From Actomonas sp051209155 (GTDB taxonomy: Bacteria > Verrucomicrobiota > Verrucomicrobiia > Opitutales > Opitutaceae): DNA of 64,000 nt. Below, piece by piece: positions 55,784 through 64,000 of the stretch. Every line of letters begins with the position of its first letter. Position 1 is the first letter of the stretch. The notes under the pieces are model-generated. The model made no database searches, was not told where the DNA came from, and was given only the letters and a program-made list of their open reading frames with translations. A program made the translations under genes and the position numbers. The DNA lies in assembly GCA_051209155.1 (NCBI GenBank), contig JBPJGB010000005.1, one strand, 5' to 3'.

Positions 55784-57163
55784 ATGACCGACCTCGACAC
55801 CTTCATTCGAACTCGACCGGTCTACTTTACCGGCGGGGCCATCCTGTTGGCCGCGATCTCATGGTTGGCCGCATGGGGCGGACACTACCCCGCGAACATG
55901 ACTCCGGATTCGATCGATCAATGGAATCAGGCATTAACGGGGAACTACAACAATTGGCATCCAGTCGCCCACACGCTCGTCATCAAAGCGTGTGCTGCGC
56001 TGTGGGCGTCCCCCGCATCCTTTGTCGTGTTGCAGTTTGCCCTCATGCTGCTGCTGCTTATCGCGATCTTACGGGATCTTACGAAGCGCCGCGCGAGTCC
56101 CGCCGCTTTGCTGGCGACGGCCCTGTTTTTTGTGCTGCATCCCCTGCCCGGCAACATGGTTTCCACCATGCTCAAGGACATTCTTTTCTCGATCGCAATG
56201 GCGTTCTACACCTTGACGCTGGCGCAGTTGGGGCGTCCCGACCATCAGCCGTCGCGCCGGGATGTCGCCACCCTGCTTCTCAGCGGCTGCGGGATTGTTT
56301 TGTTCCGCCACCAAGGCATCGCAATCGTCGCGGTCTCCCAACTGGTCCTCTGGTTCCTGTTGCCGACACGCAAGTTGGGATGGGGTCTGCTGGTGAGCTT
56401 CCTGATCCTGTTTTTCGGCTGGAATTTTTTCCTCCGCGTCGGGCTCCACGCCCGGAATTCTCCCGTCACGGAGTTGATGGCGATTCCCTTGCAGCAGATC
56501 TCGCTGATCTCTGCCAAATCCAGCAAGGTGACGAGCGAGCAACGGGAGGTGTTTGAACGTGTCGCGCCGTGGCGTGTTTGGCAGGAACGCGATTCGCCCC
56601 ATTCTGTCGATTGGCTGAAGTTTCACCCGGAGTTTTCGGCTCAATCCGTCGTTGATGCGCCAAGACCCTTTCTGCTCGCATGGTGGGAAGCTGCCAAACA
56701 AGAACCGGCTCTCGCCCTCCGAGCGACCGTGGATCAGACGGGCGTTGTCTGGAACCCCTTCGTTGAAGCGAGAGCGGTCTACTACAACGGTGTTCAATCC
56801 AACACCCTGGGGGTGGTTTATAGCCCTTGGCCGGGACCGTTTTTCGCCCGCTACACCAATCACATTGGCCGCCTGACCGAGCGCCTCCCCTTTTCTTTGG
56901 CGTTTCGCCCCTCGCTCCTGAACTTAACGATGCTGTTTCTGGCCTACGTGGCTTGGCGAAGAAACAAAATCCGCGGCCTCCTTCCCTTCATTCCAATCGC
57001 GACCTTGCTCGGGACAATCGTCTTCCTCATTCCCACGCCCGATCTGCGCTACTTTTATCCGGTTTATCTTTGCGCCCCCATTCTCCTGTTTCACGCATTG
57101 GGCCAAAACGGGGGCGCAACCGCCATATCCCGAACCCAAGATCAGCCCTGCCCTTCTTCCTGA
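55784..57163 (+). CDS. Polytopic membrane protein of unknown function
   Basis: 459 residues with about ten hydrophobic helices and a large extracytoplasmic loop (about 225-340). The N-terminal MTPDSIDQWNQALTGNYNNWHP motif is shared with membrane proteins of the DUF6020-like, glycosyltransferase-related type, in which SPDS...Q...DWHP is characteristic. A transfer role in envelope glycan or lipid is therefore possible but not shown. Base composition looks somewhat less GC-rich than neighbouring genes, which may mean transfer. It is 37 bases after alr. Confidence 0.75.
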   Translation: MTDLDTFIRTRPVYFTGGAILLAAISWLAAWGGHYPANMTPDSIDQWNQALTGNYNNWHPVAHTLVIKACAALWASPASFVVLQFALMLLLLIAILRDLTKRRASPAALLATALFFVLHPLPGNMVSTMLKDILFSIAMAFYTLTLAQLGRPDHQPSRRDVATLLLSGCGIVLFRHQGIAIVAVSQLVLWFLLPTRKLGWGLLVSFLILFFGWNFFLRVGLHARNSPVTELMAIPLQQISLISAKSSKVTSEQREVFERVAPWRVWQERDSPHSVDWLKFHPEFSAQSVVDAPRPFLLAWWEAAKQEPALALRATVDQTGVVWNPFVEARAVYYNGVQSNTLGVVYSPWPGPFFARYTNHIGRLTERLPFSLAFRPSLLNLTMLFLAYVAWRRNKIRGLLPFIPIATLLGTIVFLIPTPDLRYFYPVYLCAPILLFHALGQNGGATAISRTQDQPCPSS

Positions 57164-57234
57164 ATTCGTGCGCCCTTGAGCCGCCCACTGTTTGCTGGCG
57201 CGGGCTCCACCAAGGCCCCGGCCATGGAACGGTT

Positions 57235-57798
57235 TTAGTTGCGCTCGGGGTCGTCCGGTTCCTCGGCCAGCAGTTTCCACTCGGGGCTCACTTGCGCGAG
57301 GACGCGTCGCCACAGGGTTTCGTCCTGCTCCTGATCGAGCAGATTGGAGGGAATGGCGCTCACGGCCCAGGTGTCGTGCTCAAGTTCGTTCTCCAACTGC
57401 CCCCCGCCCCACCCCGCGTAGCCCACAAAGGCCCGCATGACGAAAGCATCCCCCTGTGCCGCGGCGAGTTTTTCGGCTTCAGCGGGTTCAATCCCAAAAT
57501 GCAAACGCAGGCCCTCGCCATCGGGATGGAATCCCAAAGCGCAAATGAGCAGCCGATCGGTCTGCACCGGGCCACCGGCAAACACCGGCACCTCCGCCAA
57601 GGCGCCCCCGCCAAACGCTTCATCCAAATCGCCCAAAAACTTCCCGGTCGGCCGGTTCAGCACCACGCCCATCGCGCCCTCTTTGTCATGCGCGGAGAGC
57701 AACACGACGGCGCGGCGGAAATTGGGGTCCTTCAATCCCGGATGCGCCAGCAACAGCGAACCGGCCAGATGCTCCTGAGATTCGCCGTTCTCAATCAT
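57235..57798 (-). CDS. YqgE/AlgH family protein
   Basis: 187 residues of the UPF0301 family, function unclear. GSLLLAHPGLKDPNFRRAVVLL and the HDKEGAMGVVLNRPTGKFLGD stretch are the typical start. VFAGGPVQTDRLLIC and AFVGYAGWGGGQLENEL follow, as in YqgE. It has no catalytic motif. It converges on the polytopic membrane protein and is preceded by the dCMP deaminase gene on the same strand. Confidence 0.9.
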   Translation of the reverse strand: MIENGESQEHLAGSLLLAHPGLKDPNFRRAVVLLSAHDKEGAMGVVLNRPTGKFLGDLDEAFGGGALAEVPVFAGGPVQTDRLLICALGFHPDGEGLRLHFGIEPAEAEKLAAAQGDAFVMRAFVGYAGWGGGQLENELEHDTWAVSAIPSNLLDQEQDETLWRRVLAQVSPEWKLLAEEPDDPERN

Positions 57799-57832
57799 GA
57801 ATTAGGGGAAGGGCTGCCGCGGTGGGATCGAC

Positions 57833-58324
57833 TCAGAGTTGCGTCACCTTCACCCCGGCATCCGCCAGCACCTCACCCGCGATGGGATCGTTGCGATAAT
57901 CGGCGCGGTAACGGATCTCGGCGATGCCGGCGGCCGCCAGGATCTTCGCGCAGTTGATACACGGATAATGGGTCACGTAGGCCACACAGCCGTCCAGCGA
58001 CGAGCCGCGACGAGCCGCATCGGCCACCGCGTTTTGCTCGGCGTGCACGGTCGCCTGTTCGTGACCGTCGTGCAGCCGCGAAGTGTGCGGCGCGCCCGGC
58101 AGAAAACCATTGTAGCCGGCGGCGACGATACGATTGCGACGGTCGCCGCCACTCACCAGCAGGCAGCCCACATGCAGGCGTTCGCAGGGGGAACGGGTCG
58201 AGAGCAGCACCGCCGTGGCCATGAAATAGTCGTCCCAGGACGGACGCTGCCCAAACTTGGCCGCGGCTTCGGCGATCAGGTCGACGGGGTTGGTCAGGTC
58301 GAGTTCGGCAACGGGTTGCTCCAT
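57833..58324 (-). CDS. Deoxycytidylate (dCMP) deaminase
   Basis: Zinc-dependent deamination of dCMP to dUMP, supplying thymidylate synthesis. The 163 residues contain the zinc motif ATVHAEQNAVADAA (His-Ala-Glu) and THYPCINCAKILAAAG (the two Cys). RPSWDDYFMATAVLL is typical of the ComEB/dCMP deaminase group. I chose the ATG at 58324 because the in-frame ATG at 58402 would overlap the start of the divergent NIF3 gene. cdd elsewhere (15829) handles nucleosides. Confidence 0.93.
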   Translation of the reverse strand: MEQPVAELDLTNPVDLIAEAAAKFGQRPSWDDYFMATAVLLSTRSPCERLHVGCLLVSGGDRRNRIVAAGYNGFLPGAPHTSRLHDGHEQATVHAEQNAVADAARRGSSLDGCVAYVTHYPCINCAKILAAAGIAEIRYRADYRNDPIAGEVLADAGVKVTQL

Positions 58325-58400
58325 GACCTTCACCGCTAAGACCCATGCCCGGAAAAATCCACCTCGAAAGCCACCCGCCCTTCCTCCTAAGGTCCCCACC

Positions 58401-59153
58401 ATGGCATCTCTCGACGAACTGGTCGCTTACTGCAACGAACGCACCCGCCTCAGCGCCTATACCGACGCGCCCGGCGCCCGCAATGGCCTGCAGGTCGCCA
58501 ACAACGGCACCGTCACCAAAATCGGCGCGGCCGTCGACGCCGGACTCGTGCCCTTCCAACGCGCGACTGAGGCCGGCGTCGATTTCCTCATCGTGCACCA
58601 CGGCATGTATTGGGACATGCCCCAGCTCCTCACCGGGCCGGTCTACCGCCGCGTCAAAACCCTCTTCGACGGTAACTGCGCGCTCTACTCCAATCACCTG
58701 CCGCTCGATGGCCACGCCGAGATCGGCAACAATGCCCTGCTCGCCAAACAACTCGGCCTCACCCCGGATCAGCCCTTCATGATCATCGAGGGCGAGGCGG
58801 TCGGCTGCTCCGCGCCGTGGACGGGCTCGCGCGAAGCGCTTCAAGCCGCCCTCGAAGCGCAATACGATCGCGTCGTCACCATCACCTGCGGTTCCGCCGC
58901 GCCACACCGCATCGCCTTCTGCAGCGGCAGCGGCAACAGCGCCATGAAGGAACTCGTGAAGACCGGCATCGACACCCTCGTGACCGGCGAACTCCGCGAA
59001 GAGTGGTTCAATGTCGCTCAGGAAAACGGCCTCAACGTTTTCCTTTGCGGTCACTACGCCACCGAGGTCCACGCCGTGCAGGCGCTTGCCGCCGAGCTTG
59101 CCGCGAAGTTCGATTTGCCTTGGGAGTTCATTCGCACCGAAAACCCTCTCTAG
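58401..59153 (+). CDS. NIF3-family dinuclear metal-binding protein
   Basis: 250 residues of the NIF3/YbgI group, sometimes called GTP cyclohydrolase I type 2. The metal ligands are in LIVHHGMYWDMP and YSNHLPLDGHAEIGNN, and near the C-terminus in FLCGHYATEVHAVQALA. The insert found in long members (YqfO) is missing. The reaction is not firmly established in this family. The ATG at 58401 gives the natural start. aroQ follows with a 32-base gap. Confidence 0.93.
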   Translation: MASLDELVAYCNERTRLSAYTDAPGARNGLQVANNGTVTKIGAAVDAGLVPFQRATEAGVDFLIVHHGMYWDMPQLLTGPVYRRVKTLFDGNCALYSNHLPLDGHAEIGNNALLAKQLGLTPDQPFMIIEGEAVGCSAPWTGSREALQAALEAQYDRVVTITCGSAAPHRIAFCSGSGNSAMKELVKTGIDTLVTGELREEWFNVAQENGLNVFLCGHYATEVHAVQALAAELAAKFDLPWEFIRTENPL

Positions 59154-59185
59154 GTTCCGTCGCTCCTGTCCGACCTTTCTCCGCC

Positions 59186-59614
59186 ATGAAACGCATCGCC
59201 ATTCTCAACGGCCCCAATCTCGACCGCCTCGGCAAACGTGAGCCCGAAATCTATGGTTCCACCACCCTCGCCGATCTCGAACGCCAACTCACCGAAGCCT
59301 TCGCCAGCCAGGCCGAGCTGACCTTTTTCCAGAGCAACCACGAGGGCGCGCTCGTCGACAAAATCTCCGCCCTCGCCGACGCCGGCATCGATGGCCTCGT
59401 GATCAACGGCGCCGCGCTCACCCACACCAGTGTGGCCCTGCGCGACGCGCTGCTCGGTTCCAAACTCAAAGCCGTCGAAGTTCACATCTCCAACATCTAC
59501 CGCCGGGAGGAGTTTCGCCACACCTCCCTCACCGGCCCCGCCTGCGTCGGCGTGATCACCGGCCTCGGCCTCGAAGGTTACTACGCCGCCGTGCGTTTTC
59601 TCCTGCAAGCGTGA
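59186..59614 (+). CDS. aroQ: 3-dehydroquinate dehydratase, type II
   Basis: Third step of the shikimate pathway. The 142 residues contain the signature NGPNLDRLGKREPEIYG with the catalytic Arg and Tyr, THTSVALRDAL, and the C-terminal EVHISNIYRREEFRHTS. The usual Asn in the middle motif (INPAA) is replaced by INGAA, which is a small deviation. The next gene overlaps its stop (GTGA). Confidence 0.95.
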   Translation: MKRIAILNGPNLDRLGKREPEIYGSTTLADLERQLTEAFASQAELTFFQSNHEGALVDKISALADAGIDGLVINGAALTHTSVALRDALLGSKLKAVEVHISNIYRREEFRHTSLTGPACVGVITGLGLEGYYAAVRFLLQA

Positions 59615-60147
59615 GCGACGCCGAGCCCCAACCCTTCAGCGCCTTCGCCAGCGCCGAAGGCGAATCGTGGTGGGTTTGCCACTGCAAACCACGCTGCGAA
59701 AAGAAATTCTCCGCCCTCCTCAGCGCCGAACGCATGGCGCACTACCTGCCGCTCTACACCAGCGTGAAGCGCTACGGCAACCGCGAGCGCTCGCACACCA
59801 AACCCTTGTTTCCGAGCTACGTCTTCGCCCGCGTGCCCGACGAACGCAAAGCCCGCATCTACCAGCAGGACCTGCTCGCCCGCGTCCTGCCGGTCGGCGA
59901 CGAGGCGCTGTTCCTGCGGCAACTGGCCGACGTGCAGCGCATCGTCAGTTCCGGCTTTGAGGCCACGGTCCACCCGCTCTTCACCAAAGGTCACCCGGTG
60001 CGCGTGGTCGGCGGCCCCTTGCGCGGACTCGAAGGCGTCATCGACGACCCCGCCAATCCCAGCGGCATCATCATCACCGTCGACGTGCTGCAGCAGGGCC
60101 TGCATGTCCCGGTGCCTCTGGCCGACCTGAAACTCCTGCCGCGATGA
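59611..60147 (+). CDS. NusG-like transcription (anti)termination factor
   Basis: 178 residues, probable NusG paralogue of the RfaH/UpxY type. The N-terminal NGN domain has WVCHCKPRCEKKFSALL and HYLPLYTSVKRYGNR. The KOW domain follows with GHPVRVVGGPLRGLEGVI. It starts at GTG overlapping aroQ, and rsmG overlaps its stop (ATGA). The housekeeping nusG is normally near rplK, so this copy should act on particular operons. No capsule or LPS operon is adjacent. Confidence 0.88.
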   Translation: MSDAEPQPFSAFASAEGESWWVCHCKPRCEKKFSALLSAERMAHYLPLYTSVKRYGNRERSHTKPLFPSYVFARVPDERKARIYQQDLLARVLPVGDEALFLRQLADVQRIVSSGFEATVHPLFTKGHPVRVVGGPLRGLEGVIDDPANPSGIIITVDVLQQGLHVPVPLADLKLLPR

Positions 60148-60803
60148 ACGATCCCTCCGAGGAGCTCATCCCCCTGCCGCCGGTGCCCGCCCATGCCCGC
60201 GAGCGCTTGGACGCGGCCGCGATCGATCGCCTCACCCGCTTCGGCGAAGCCCTCGCCTCCGACGGTGTCATCCGCGGCCTCATCGGTCCGCGCGAGGTCC
60301 CGATCCTCTGGGACCGCCACCTCCTCAATTGCGCCGCCATGGCCGAAGCCATCGAACCGAATGCCAAGGTCGTCGACATCGGCACCGGCGCCGGACTGCC
60401 CGGCATGGTGCTCGCGCTCGTCCGCCCCGACCTGCATCTCATCCTCGTCGATACGCTCCAACGTCGCTGCGAGTTCCTTGAAGAGATGGTCGCCGCCTTC
60501 GGTCTCGCCGACCACGTCGACGTCATCTGGGGCCGCGCCGAAAGCATCGCGCCCTGCGAAGCCGACATCGTGACCTCCCGCGCCGTCGCCGCGCTGAAGA
60601 AGCTCGCACCGTGGTGCCTCCCTCACGCCCGCATCGGCGGCCGCCTCCTCGCCATGAAGGGCCAAAAAGCGCCCGAGGAACTCGTCGCGGCCCGCAAGGT
60701 GCTGCAGCAATGGGGCGCCGCGAAAGACGCTCGCGTGCTCACCTGCGGCGAAGGTTGGATCGCCCCCGCCGTCACCCTCGTCTCCGCCACCCGCACCAAG
60801 TGA
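60144..60803 (+). CDS. rsmG: 16S rRNA (guanine-527-N7) methyltransferase
   Basis: Methylates G527 of 16S rRNA. The 219 residues carry the GidB motif IWDRHLLNCAAMAEAIE, the SAM loop VVDIGTGAGLPGMVLAL, and VTSRAVAALKKLAPWCLP. It is the last gene of the NIF3-aroQ-nusG-like-rsmG run, co-translated with the previous gene (ATGA overlap). Confidence 0.94.
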   Translation: MNDPSEELIPLPPVPAHARERLDAAAIDRLTRFGEALASDGVIRGLIGPREVPILWDRHLLNCAAMAEAIEPNAKVVDIGTGAGLPGMVLALVRPDLHLILVDTLQRRCEFLEEMVAAFGLADHVDVIWGRAESIAPCEADIVTSRAVAALKKLAPWCLPHARIGGRLLAMKGQKAPEELVAARKVLQQWGAAKDARVLTCGEGWIAPAVTLVSATRTK

Positions 60804-60947
60804 CGACCCTCGACCTTCGAGGTCGCGACATGCCGCCGCGGCACGAGCGCGGAGGCCGGCTGCCATACGCCAACAACAGCTTGGGATTCGCCAAAGCGAA
60901 TGGACTCTGCCTCGCTGGACTTCCCCTATCCGGAATCAGCACACGCC

Positions 60948-62963
60948 ATGATTGCCCCCCGATACCCCACACTCCTTCACCCGGCCCTCGTGTGCATGGC
61001 CTTCTTGCTTGGTGCTGCCACGGGCCGGGGCGAGGACATCGATCTCACCCGACTCACTCCGGTCTCAGCTGATCAACCGATTCCGATCGCCGACTTTTTT
61101 CGATCCAGTCGAATTCGCACGCCCTCCATCAACGACGCCGGCACGCGCATCGCCGGCATCGTGGTCAGCGAAACGGATGAACACCAGTTGATGATCCTGG
61201 ATGTCGCCACGTGGGAAACCGAGTTCCTGCGCGGGCAAAACGAGAAGGAGGTTTCGCGCTACACGTGGCTCACCGACGATCGGATCATGTTCAACCTGTC
61301 CTACCAGAGGCGATACGCCGACAGCATGCTGGTGGCCGAATTGGGCAAACGCACCAAGACCTATTACCTGAATCGCTTCGGCGTCACACGGATCATCGGT
61401 GTTCCGGAGGATAATCCGCTGCGGCCCATCGTTTGGATTCGAGGCGGAACCAAGGGCAAGAAAGACCTCGGGCCCGTCGAGCTAAACGCGAAGCTCAACA
61501 TCGACAACCGTCGCCCGTCGCAGCGCAACCTTTCCGATTGGGATTTCGCTCAATACGTCAACGAGCAACATATCGTCGGGCGATATCCGACATTGGCATC
61601 CGACTGGGGACAGGTCGTGGACTACCAATCCGATCGCTCCGGTAATCTGGCCTATGCCTACACCGTGCGAGATGGCGTGCCCCGACTGCACGCGCTCCAA
61701 GACAAGGAGTGGCACGCCTCCCCAATCGACCTCGATGCCTACGATATTCACCAAGTCGCCGACACGCCCGGAAACTTGATCGCTTCCGAAATGTTCGCCA
61801 CCGGCGAACCGGGCAAACTCGTCGAGCTAAACACGCGCTCCGGCGAAACCGGAAAACTCATCTTTCAGGATCCCGCCTACAATTTCACGGGGGCACTCTA
61901 CCGCGACCGACACACGAAACGCATCGTTGGGGCGATTTATGACCGAGCTGGTCCGACCTCGGTGTGGTTCGATCCATCCTACGAAAAGCTGCAACAGTCG
62001 TTGAACGGTTTCTTTCCCGGCCGGGTGGTGCGAATCCGCAGCAGCAACGATCAGGTCGATCGCTTCATCGTCCAAGTCTACTCCGACCAAGCCCCGGCCA
62101 GCTACCACCTCGTCGACCTGAAGCAAAAGAAGGTCACGCTGATTTCAGAGACGCGCCCCTGGCTCGATCCGGAACGGATGAACCGCATGAACATCATCCA
62201 GTTCAAGACCGCCGAAGGCATTGAATTGGACGCCTACGTCACGCTCCCTCGCGGCGCCTCAAAGGAGCATCCCGCGCCGCTCGTCGTGCTGCCGCACGGC
62301 GGCCCTTGGGCGCGAGACTATTGGGGATTCAATCCCGAGGTGCAGTTTCTCGCCAGCCGCGGATATGCCGTCCTTCAGCCTAACTTTCGCGGCTCGACGG
62401 GCAGTGCCTGGCGATTCCCGAAAGACGACAACTGGGACTTTTTCAAGATGCACGACGACGTGACGCGGGCCACCAAAGCGTTGGCCGCGTCAGGCTACGT
62501 TGACCCCGACCGCATCGCGATCATGGGTAGCTCCTTCGGTGGCTATCTCGCCGTGATGGGCGCCGTCGAGGAACCCGATCTCTACCAGTGCGCGGTCAGC
62601 TTTGCGGGCGTGTTCGATTGGGAGGAGATGGTCAAAACCGCCGCCGTCTACCGGCACGAGAATCCCAAACATCAATTGCTCATCCGGCACTTGGGCGACC
62701 CGCGTGAAAGGCCCGAGTTCTACGATCGCATTTCCCCCCTACGCCGCGTCGATCAGATTCGCATACCGGTCTTGGTCGCGCACGGGAAGGAGGACCAAGT
62801 CGTCTCCGTCGGCGAGTCCCGTCGCTTGATCCGCGAATTGGAGGATCACGGCATCGAGCACCAGGCGTTGCTGCTCAGCGACGAACGCCACGGCACGGCG
62901 TTCATCGAGAATTCCGTGGAGCTCTACTCTCACATCGAACAGTTCCTCGCCCGACACCTGTAA
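60948..62963 (+). CDS. S9-family serine peptidase (prolyl oligopeptidase-like)
   Basis: Exported peptidase, 671 residues from the ATG at 60948, which places a signal peptide (TLLHPALVCMAFLLGAA) at the N-terminus. An N-terminal beta-propeller domain spans about 60-400. The C-terminal alpha/beta-hydrolase domain has the nucleophile in IMGSSFGGYLAVMG (GxSxG), the Asp in HGKEDQVVSVGES and the His in DERHGTAF. It is a single gene, followed by a palindrome and the convergent pgpA. Confidence 0.92.
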   Translation: MIAPRYPTLLHPALVCMAFLLGAATGRGEDIDLTRLTPVSADQPIPIADFFRSSRIRTPSINDAGTRIAGIVVSETDEHQLMILDVATWETEFLRGQNEKEVSRYTWLTDDRIMFNLSYQRRYADSMLVAELGKRTKTYYLNRFGVTRIIGVPEDNPLRPIVWIRGGTKGKKDLGPVELNAKLNIDNRRPSQRNLSDWDFAQYVNEQHIVGRYPTLASDWGQVVDYQSDRSGNLAYAYTVRDGVPRLHALQDKEWHASPIDLDAYDIHQVADTPGNLIASEMFATGEPGKLVELNTRSGETGKLIFQDPAYNFTGALYRDRHTKRIVGAIYDRAGPTSVWFDPSYEKLQQSLNGFFPGRVVRIRSSNDQVDRFIVQVYSDQAPASYHLVDLKQKKVTLISETRPWLDPERMNRMNIIQFKTAEGIELDAYVTLPRGASKEHPAPLVVLPHGGPWARDYWGFNPEVQFLASRGYAVLQPNFRGSTGSAWRFPKDDNWDFFKMHDDVTRATKALAASGYVDPDRIAIMGSSFGGYLAVMGAVEEPDLYQCAVSFAGVFDWEEMVKTAAVYRHENPKHQLLIRHLGDPRERPEFYDRISPLRRVDQIRIPVLVAHGKEDQVVSVGESRRLIRELEDHGIEHQALLLSDERHGTAFIENSVELYSHIEQFLARHL

Positions 62964-62997
62964 CGAGCCCCGCGCCCCGCCCCCGCCCCTTTCCCAT

Positions 62998-63018
62998 TTG
63001 TCACGTCCCACGTGACAA
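62998..63018. repeat. Perfect palindrome, 9-bp arms, 3-nt spacer (copy 2)
   Basis: TTGTCACGT-CCC-ACGTGACAA, identical in both arms to 1324-1344. It lies between the convergent S9 peptidase and pgpA genes, with one further T:A pair outside the arms (10 bp in all). Confidence 0.85.
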
Positions 63019-63028
63019 ACTTGGCGGG

Positions 63029-63559
63029 TCAGAGCACCCGGACCGCGATTTGCGCGAGCACGTGCAACGTCAGGCACGCCGCCAGCGCCGCCGCGATGTC
63101 ATCAGCCACCACCCCCCAACCGTCGGGTAGGTCTTGCAGCTTACCAATCGGTCCCGGCTTCCAGATATCGAACAGACGGAACAGCGCGAATCCGGCCAAA
63201 AAGACGGCCCACGGCGCCGCCCAGTTGGGCAACAACACGGCCACCTCGCGCCAACCGAAGAAGCAAAACGGGATGGCGACAAATTCATCGAGCACCACCT
63301 CGCCCGGATCACGCCGCCCGAGCCGGAACTCCGCCTCCCCGCACATCGCCACCGACACGTAGATGCCGACCGCACCAAACAGCAGCGTGCCGAACCAACC
63401 GACGTCATAGAAGAACAGGGTGAAATACAACAACCCCGCGACGGAACCCCAAGTGCCCGGCGCTTTGCGAATGCGTCCCACCGGGCCAAGGGTCGCGAAA
63501 TTCAGCACCATCTGCATCGGCAGAAAGCGCGGCCAGATTGGTTGCCGCAGATTGATCAT
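63029..63559 (-). CDS. pgpA: Phosphatidylglycerophosphatase A
   Basis: Dephosphorylates phosphatidylglycerol-phosphate in the inner membrane. The 176 residues have APGTWGSVAGLLY near the N-terminus, DPGEVVLDEFVAIPFCFFG, and the C-terminal FRLFDIWKPGPIG and DLPDGWGVVADDIAA, all PgpA hallmarks. Four hydrophobic helices are visible. pgsA lies 10 bases upstream on the same strand, so the two consecutive enzymes are co-transcribed. Confidence 0.95.
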   Translation of the reverse strand: MINLRQPIWPRFLPMQMVLNFATLGPVGRIRKAPGTWGSVAGLLYFTLFFYDVGWFGTLLFGAVGIYVSVAMCGEAEFRLGRRDPGEVVLDEFVAIPFCFFGWREVAVLLPNWAAPWAVFLAGFALFRLFDIWKPGPIGKLQDLPDGWGVVADDIAAALAACLTLHVLAQIAVRVL

Positions 63560-63569
63560 CGCGCGTTAT

Positions 63570-64000
63570 TCAGTCTGCCAGCACGTGCTGGTGGCGGCGA
63601 AGGTAGGACCAGCCGGAGGTCACCGTGAGCACAGCCGAAAGGAAATAAAGACTCAGGCCCACGATGTGCACGATCCGAATCACGATCACTTCGTCGCCTG
63701 GAAACAGATCGCCAAAATCCTGGGAGAGCATCCGCGTGCCCATCAACCAGCCAATGGCGTTGAGTTGGGTGAAGGTCTTCACCTTTCCGCTCTTGTCGGC
63801 CTCGACCACGATGCCTTTCACCGCGGCAATCATGCGCAGACCCGAGATGGCAAACTCACGGGTGAGGATGCACAGCCAGGCCATCATCGCCGCCAAGGTG
63901 AGTTTACCAAAGTAGTCGCCCTCGATCAGCGCGACCATGAGGCCGAGCACCATGACCTTGTCGATCACCGCGTCCATGAAGCGGCCAAACTGCGAAACCT
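63570..64000 (-). CDS. pgsA: Phosphatidylglycerophosphate synthase, N-terminus cut by window edge
   Basis: CDP-diacylglycerol--glycerol-3-phosphate 3-phosphatidyltransferase, which makes phosphatidylglycerol-phosphate, the substrate of the next gene. Only the last part is in the window. The frame is open through the edge and reads QFGRFMDAVIDKVM, the second half of the CDP-alcohol phosphatidyltransferase motif (G...D...D); the first half lies outside. The rest has four helices. The internal Met at 63977 is not the start. Confidence 0.9.
   Translation of the reverse strand, partial: VSQFGRFMDAVIDKVMVLGLMVALIEGDYFGKLTLAAMMAWLCILTREFAISGLRMIAAVKGIVVEADKSGKVKTFTQLNAIGWLMGTRMLSQDFGDLFPGDEVIVIRIVHIVGLSLYFLSAVLTVTSGWSYLRRHQHVLAD

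Overview
This is a GC-rich bacterial chromosome segment, densely packed, with about 64 protein genes, no rRNA or tRNA genes and no gene-free stretch over 300 bases. The gene content suggests a heterotrophic member of the Verrucomicrobia (phylum Verrucomicrobiota), most likely Opitutaceae-like. It respires with an alternative complex III (ActABCDEF) joined to a cbb3 oxidase, has a menaquinone-type MenG methyltransferase, and uses arabinose. The taxon is an inference from gene content and organisation, not from a marker-gene comparison.

Layout. 1-3590 (+) is an araBAD operon cut by the left edge. 3604-10535 (-) is serA-plsY-hom-lysC-thrC-rhomboid, the aspartate-to-threonine route plus the first step of serine synthesis. 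10690-16257 (+) holds an HD phosphohydrolase, an AraC/GyrI regulator, a second GyrI-like protein, an alkylguanine methyltransferase, the threonine-degrading pair tdh-kbl and cytidine deaminase. 16276-18494 (-) holds an ACT protein, hisS and an HU-type protein. 18596-20976 (+) holds an unusual ClpX/HslU-hybrid AAA+ protein and menG. A 245-bp palindromic MITE-like element separates menG from erpA. 21652-24126 (+) is a Ser/Thr kinase and rpoN. Then come tsaD-ctpA (-), a MidA-type methyltransferase, rpmB and a small membrane protein (+), fabF/acpP/fabG (-), and a peptide-binding lipoprotein (+). 32778-33950 (-) is a CysJ-like reductase without its flavodoxin domain. 34074-38555 (+) is rluB, an SH3-like secreted protein, folD, a receiver-kinase fusion and proC.

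38637-50264 (-) is the main respiratory operon: a 67-aa Tat-like leader peptide gene, actABCDEF, a small membrane protein, ccoS, ccoN, ccoO and a one-heme ccoP. Quinol oxidation by ACIII would pass electrons to the cbb3 oxidase, and the tight gene coupling suggests a supercomplex. 50414-53793 (-) is tig-clpP-clpX, the canonical folding and proteolysis set. 53942-62963 (+, with two genes on -) includes a TsaB-like gene, alr, a polytopic membrane protein, yqgE and dCMP deaminase (both -), NIF3, aroQ, a NusG paralogue, rsmG and an S9 peptidase. 63029-64000 (-) is pgpA and the cut pgsA, consecutive steps of phosphatidylglycerol synthesis.

The most unusual items are: (1) the AAA+ protein at 18596-20206, which mixes HslU and ClpX sequence signatures, keeps the ClpP-docking IGF loop, lacks the ClpX zinc domain and the HslU I-domain, and appears to carry a duplicated C-terminal lid domain; (2) the 245-bp inverted element at 20973-21217 that supplies the stop codons of both flanking genes; (3) two copies, 61 kb apart, of one 9-bp-arm palindrome (TTGTCACGT-N3-ACGTGACAA); and (4) the ACIII-cbb3 operon with its extra small proteins and histidine-rich tails.
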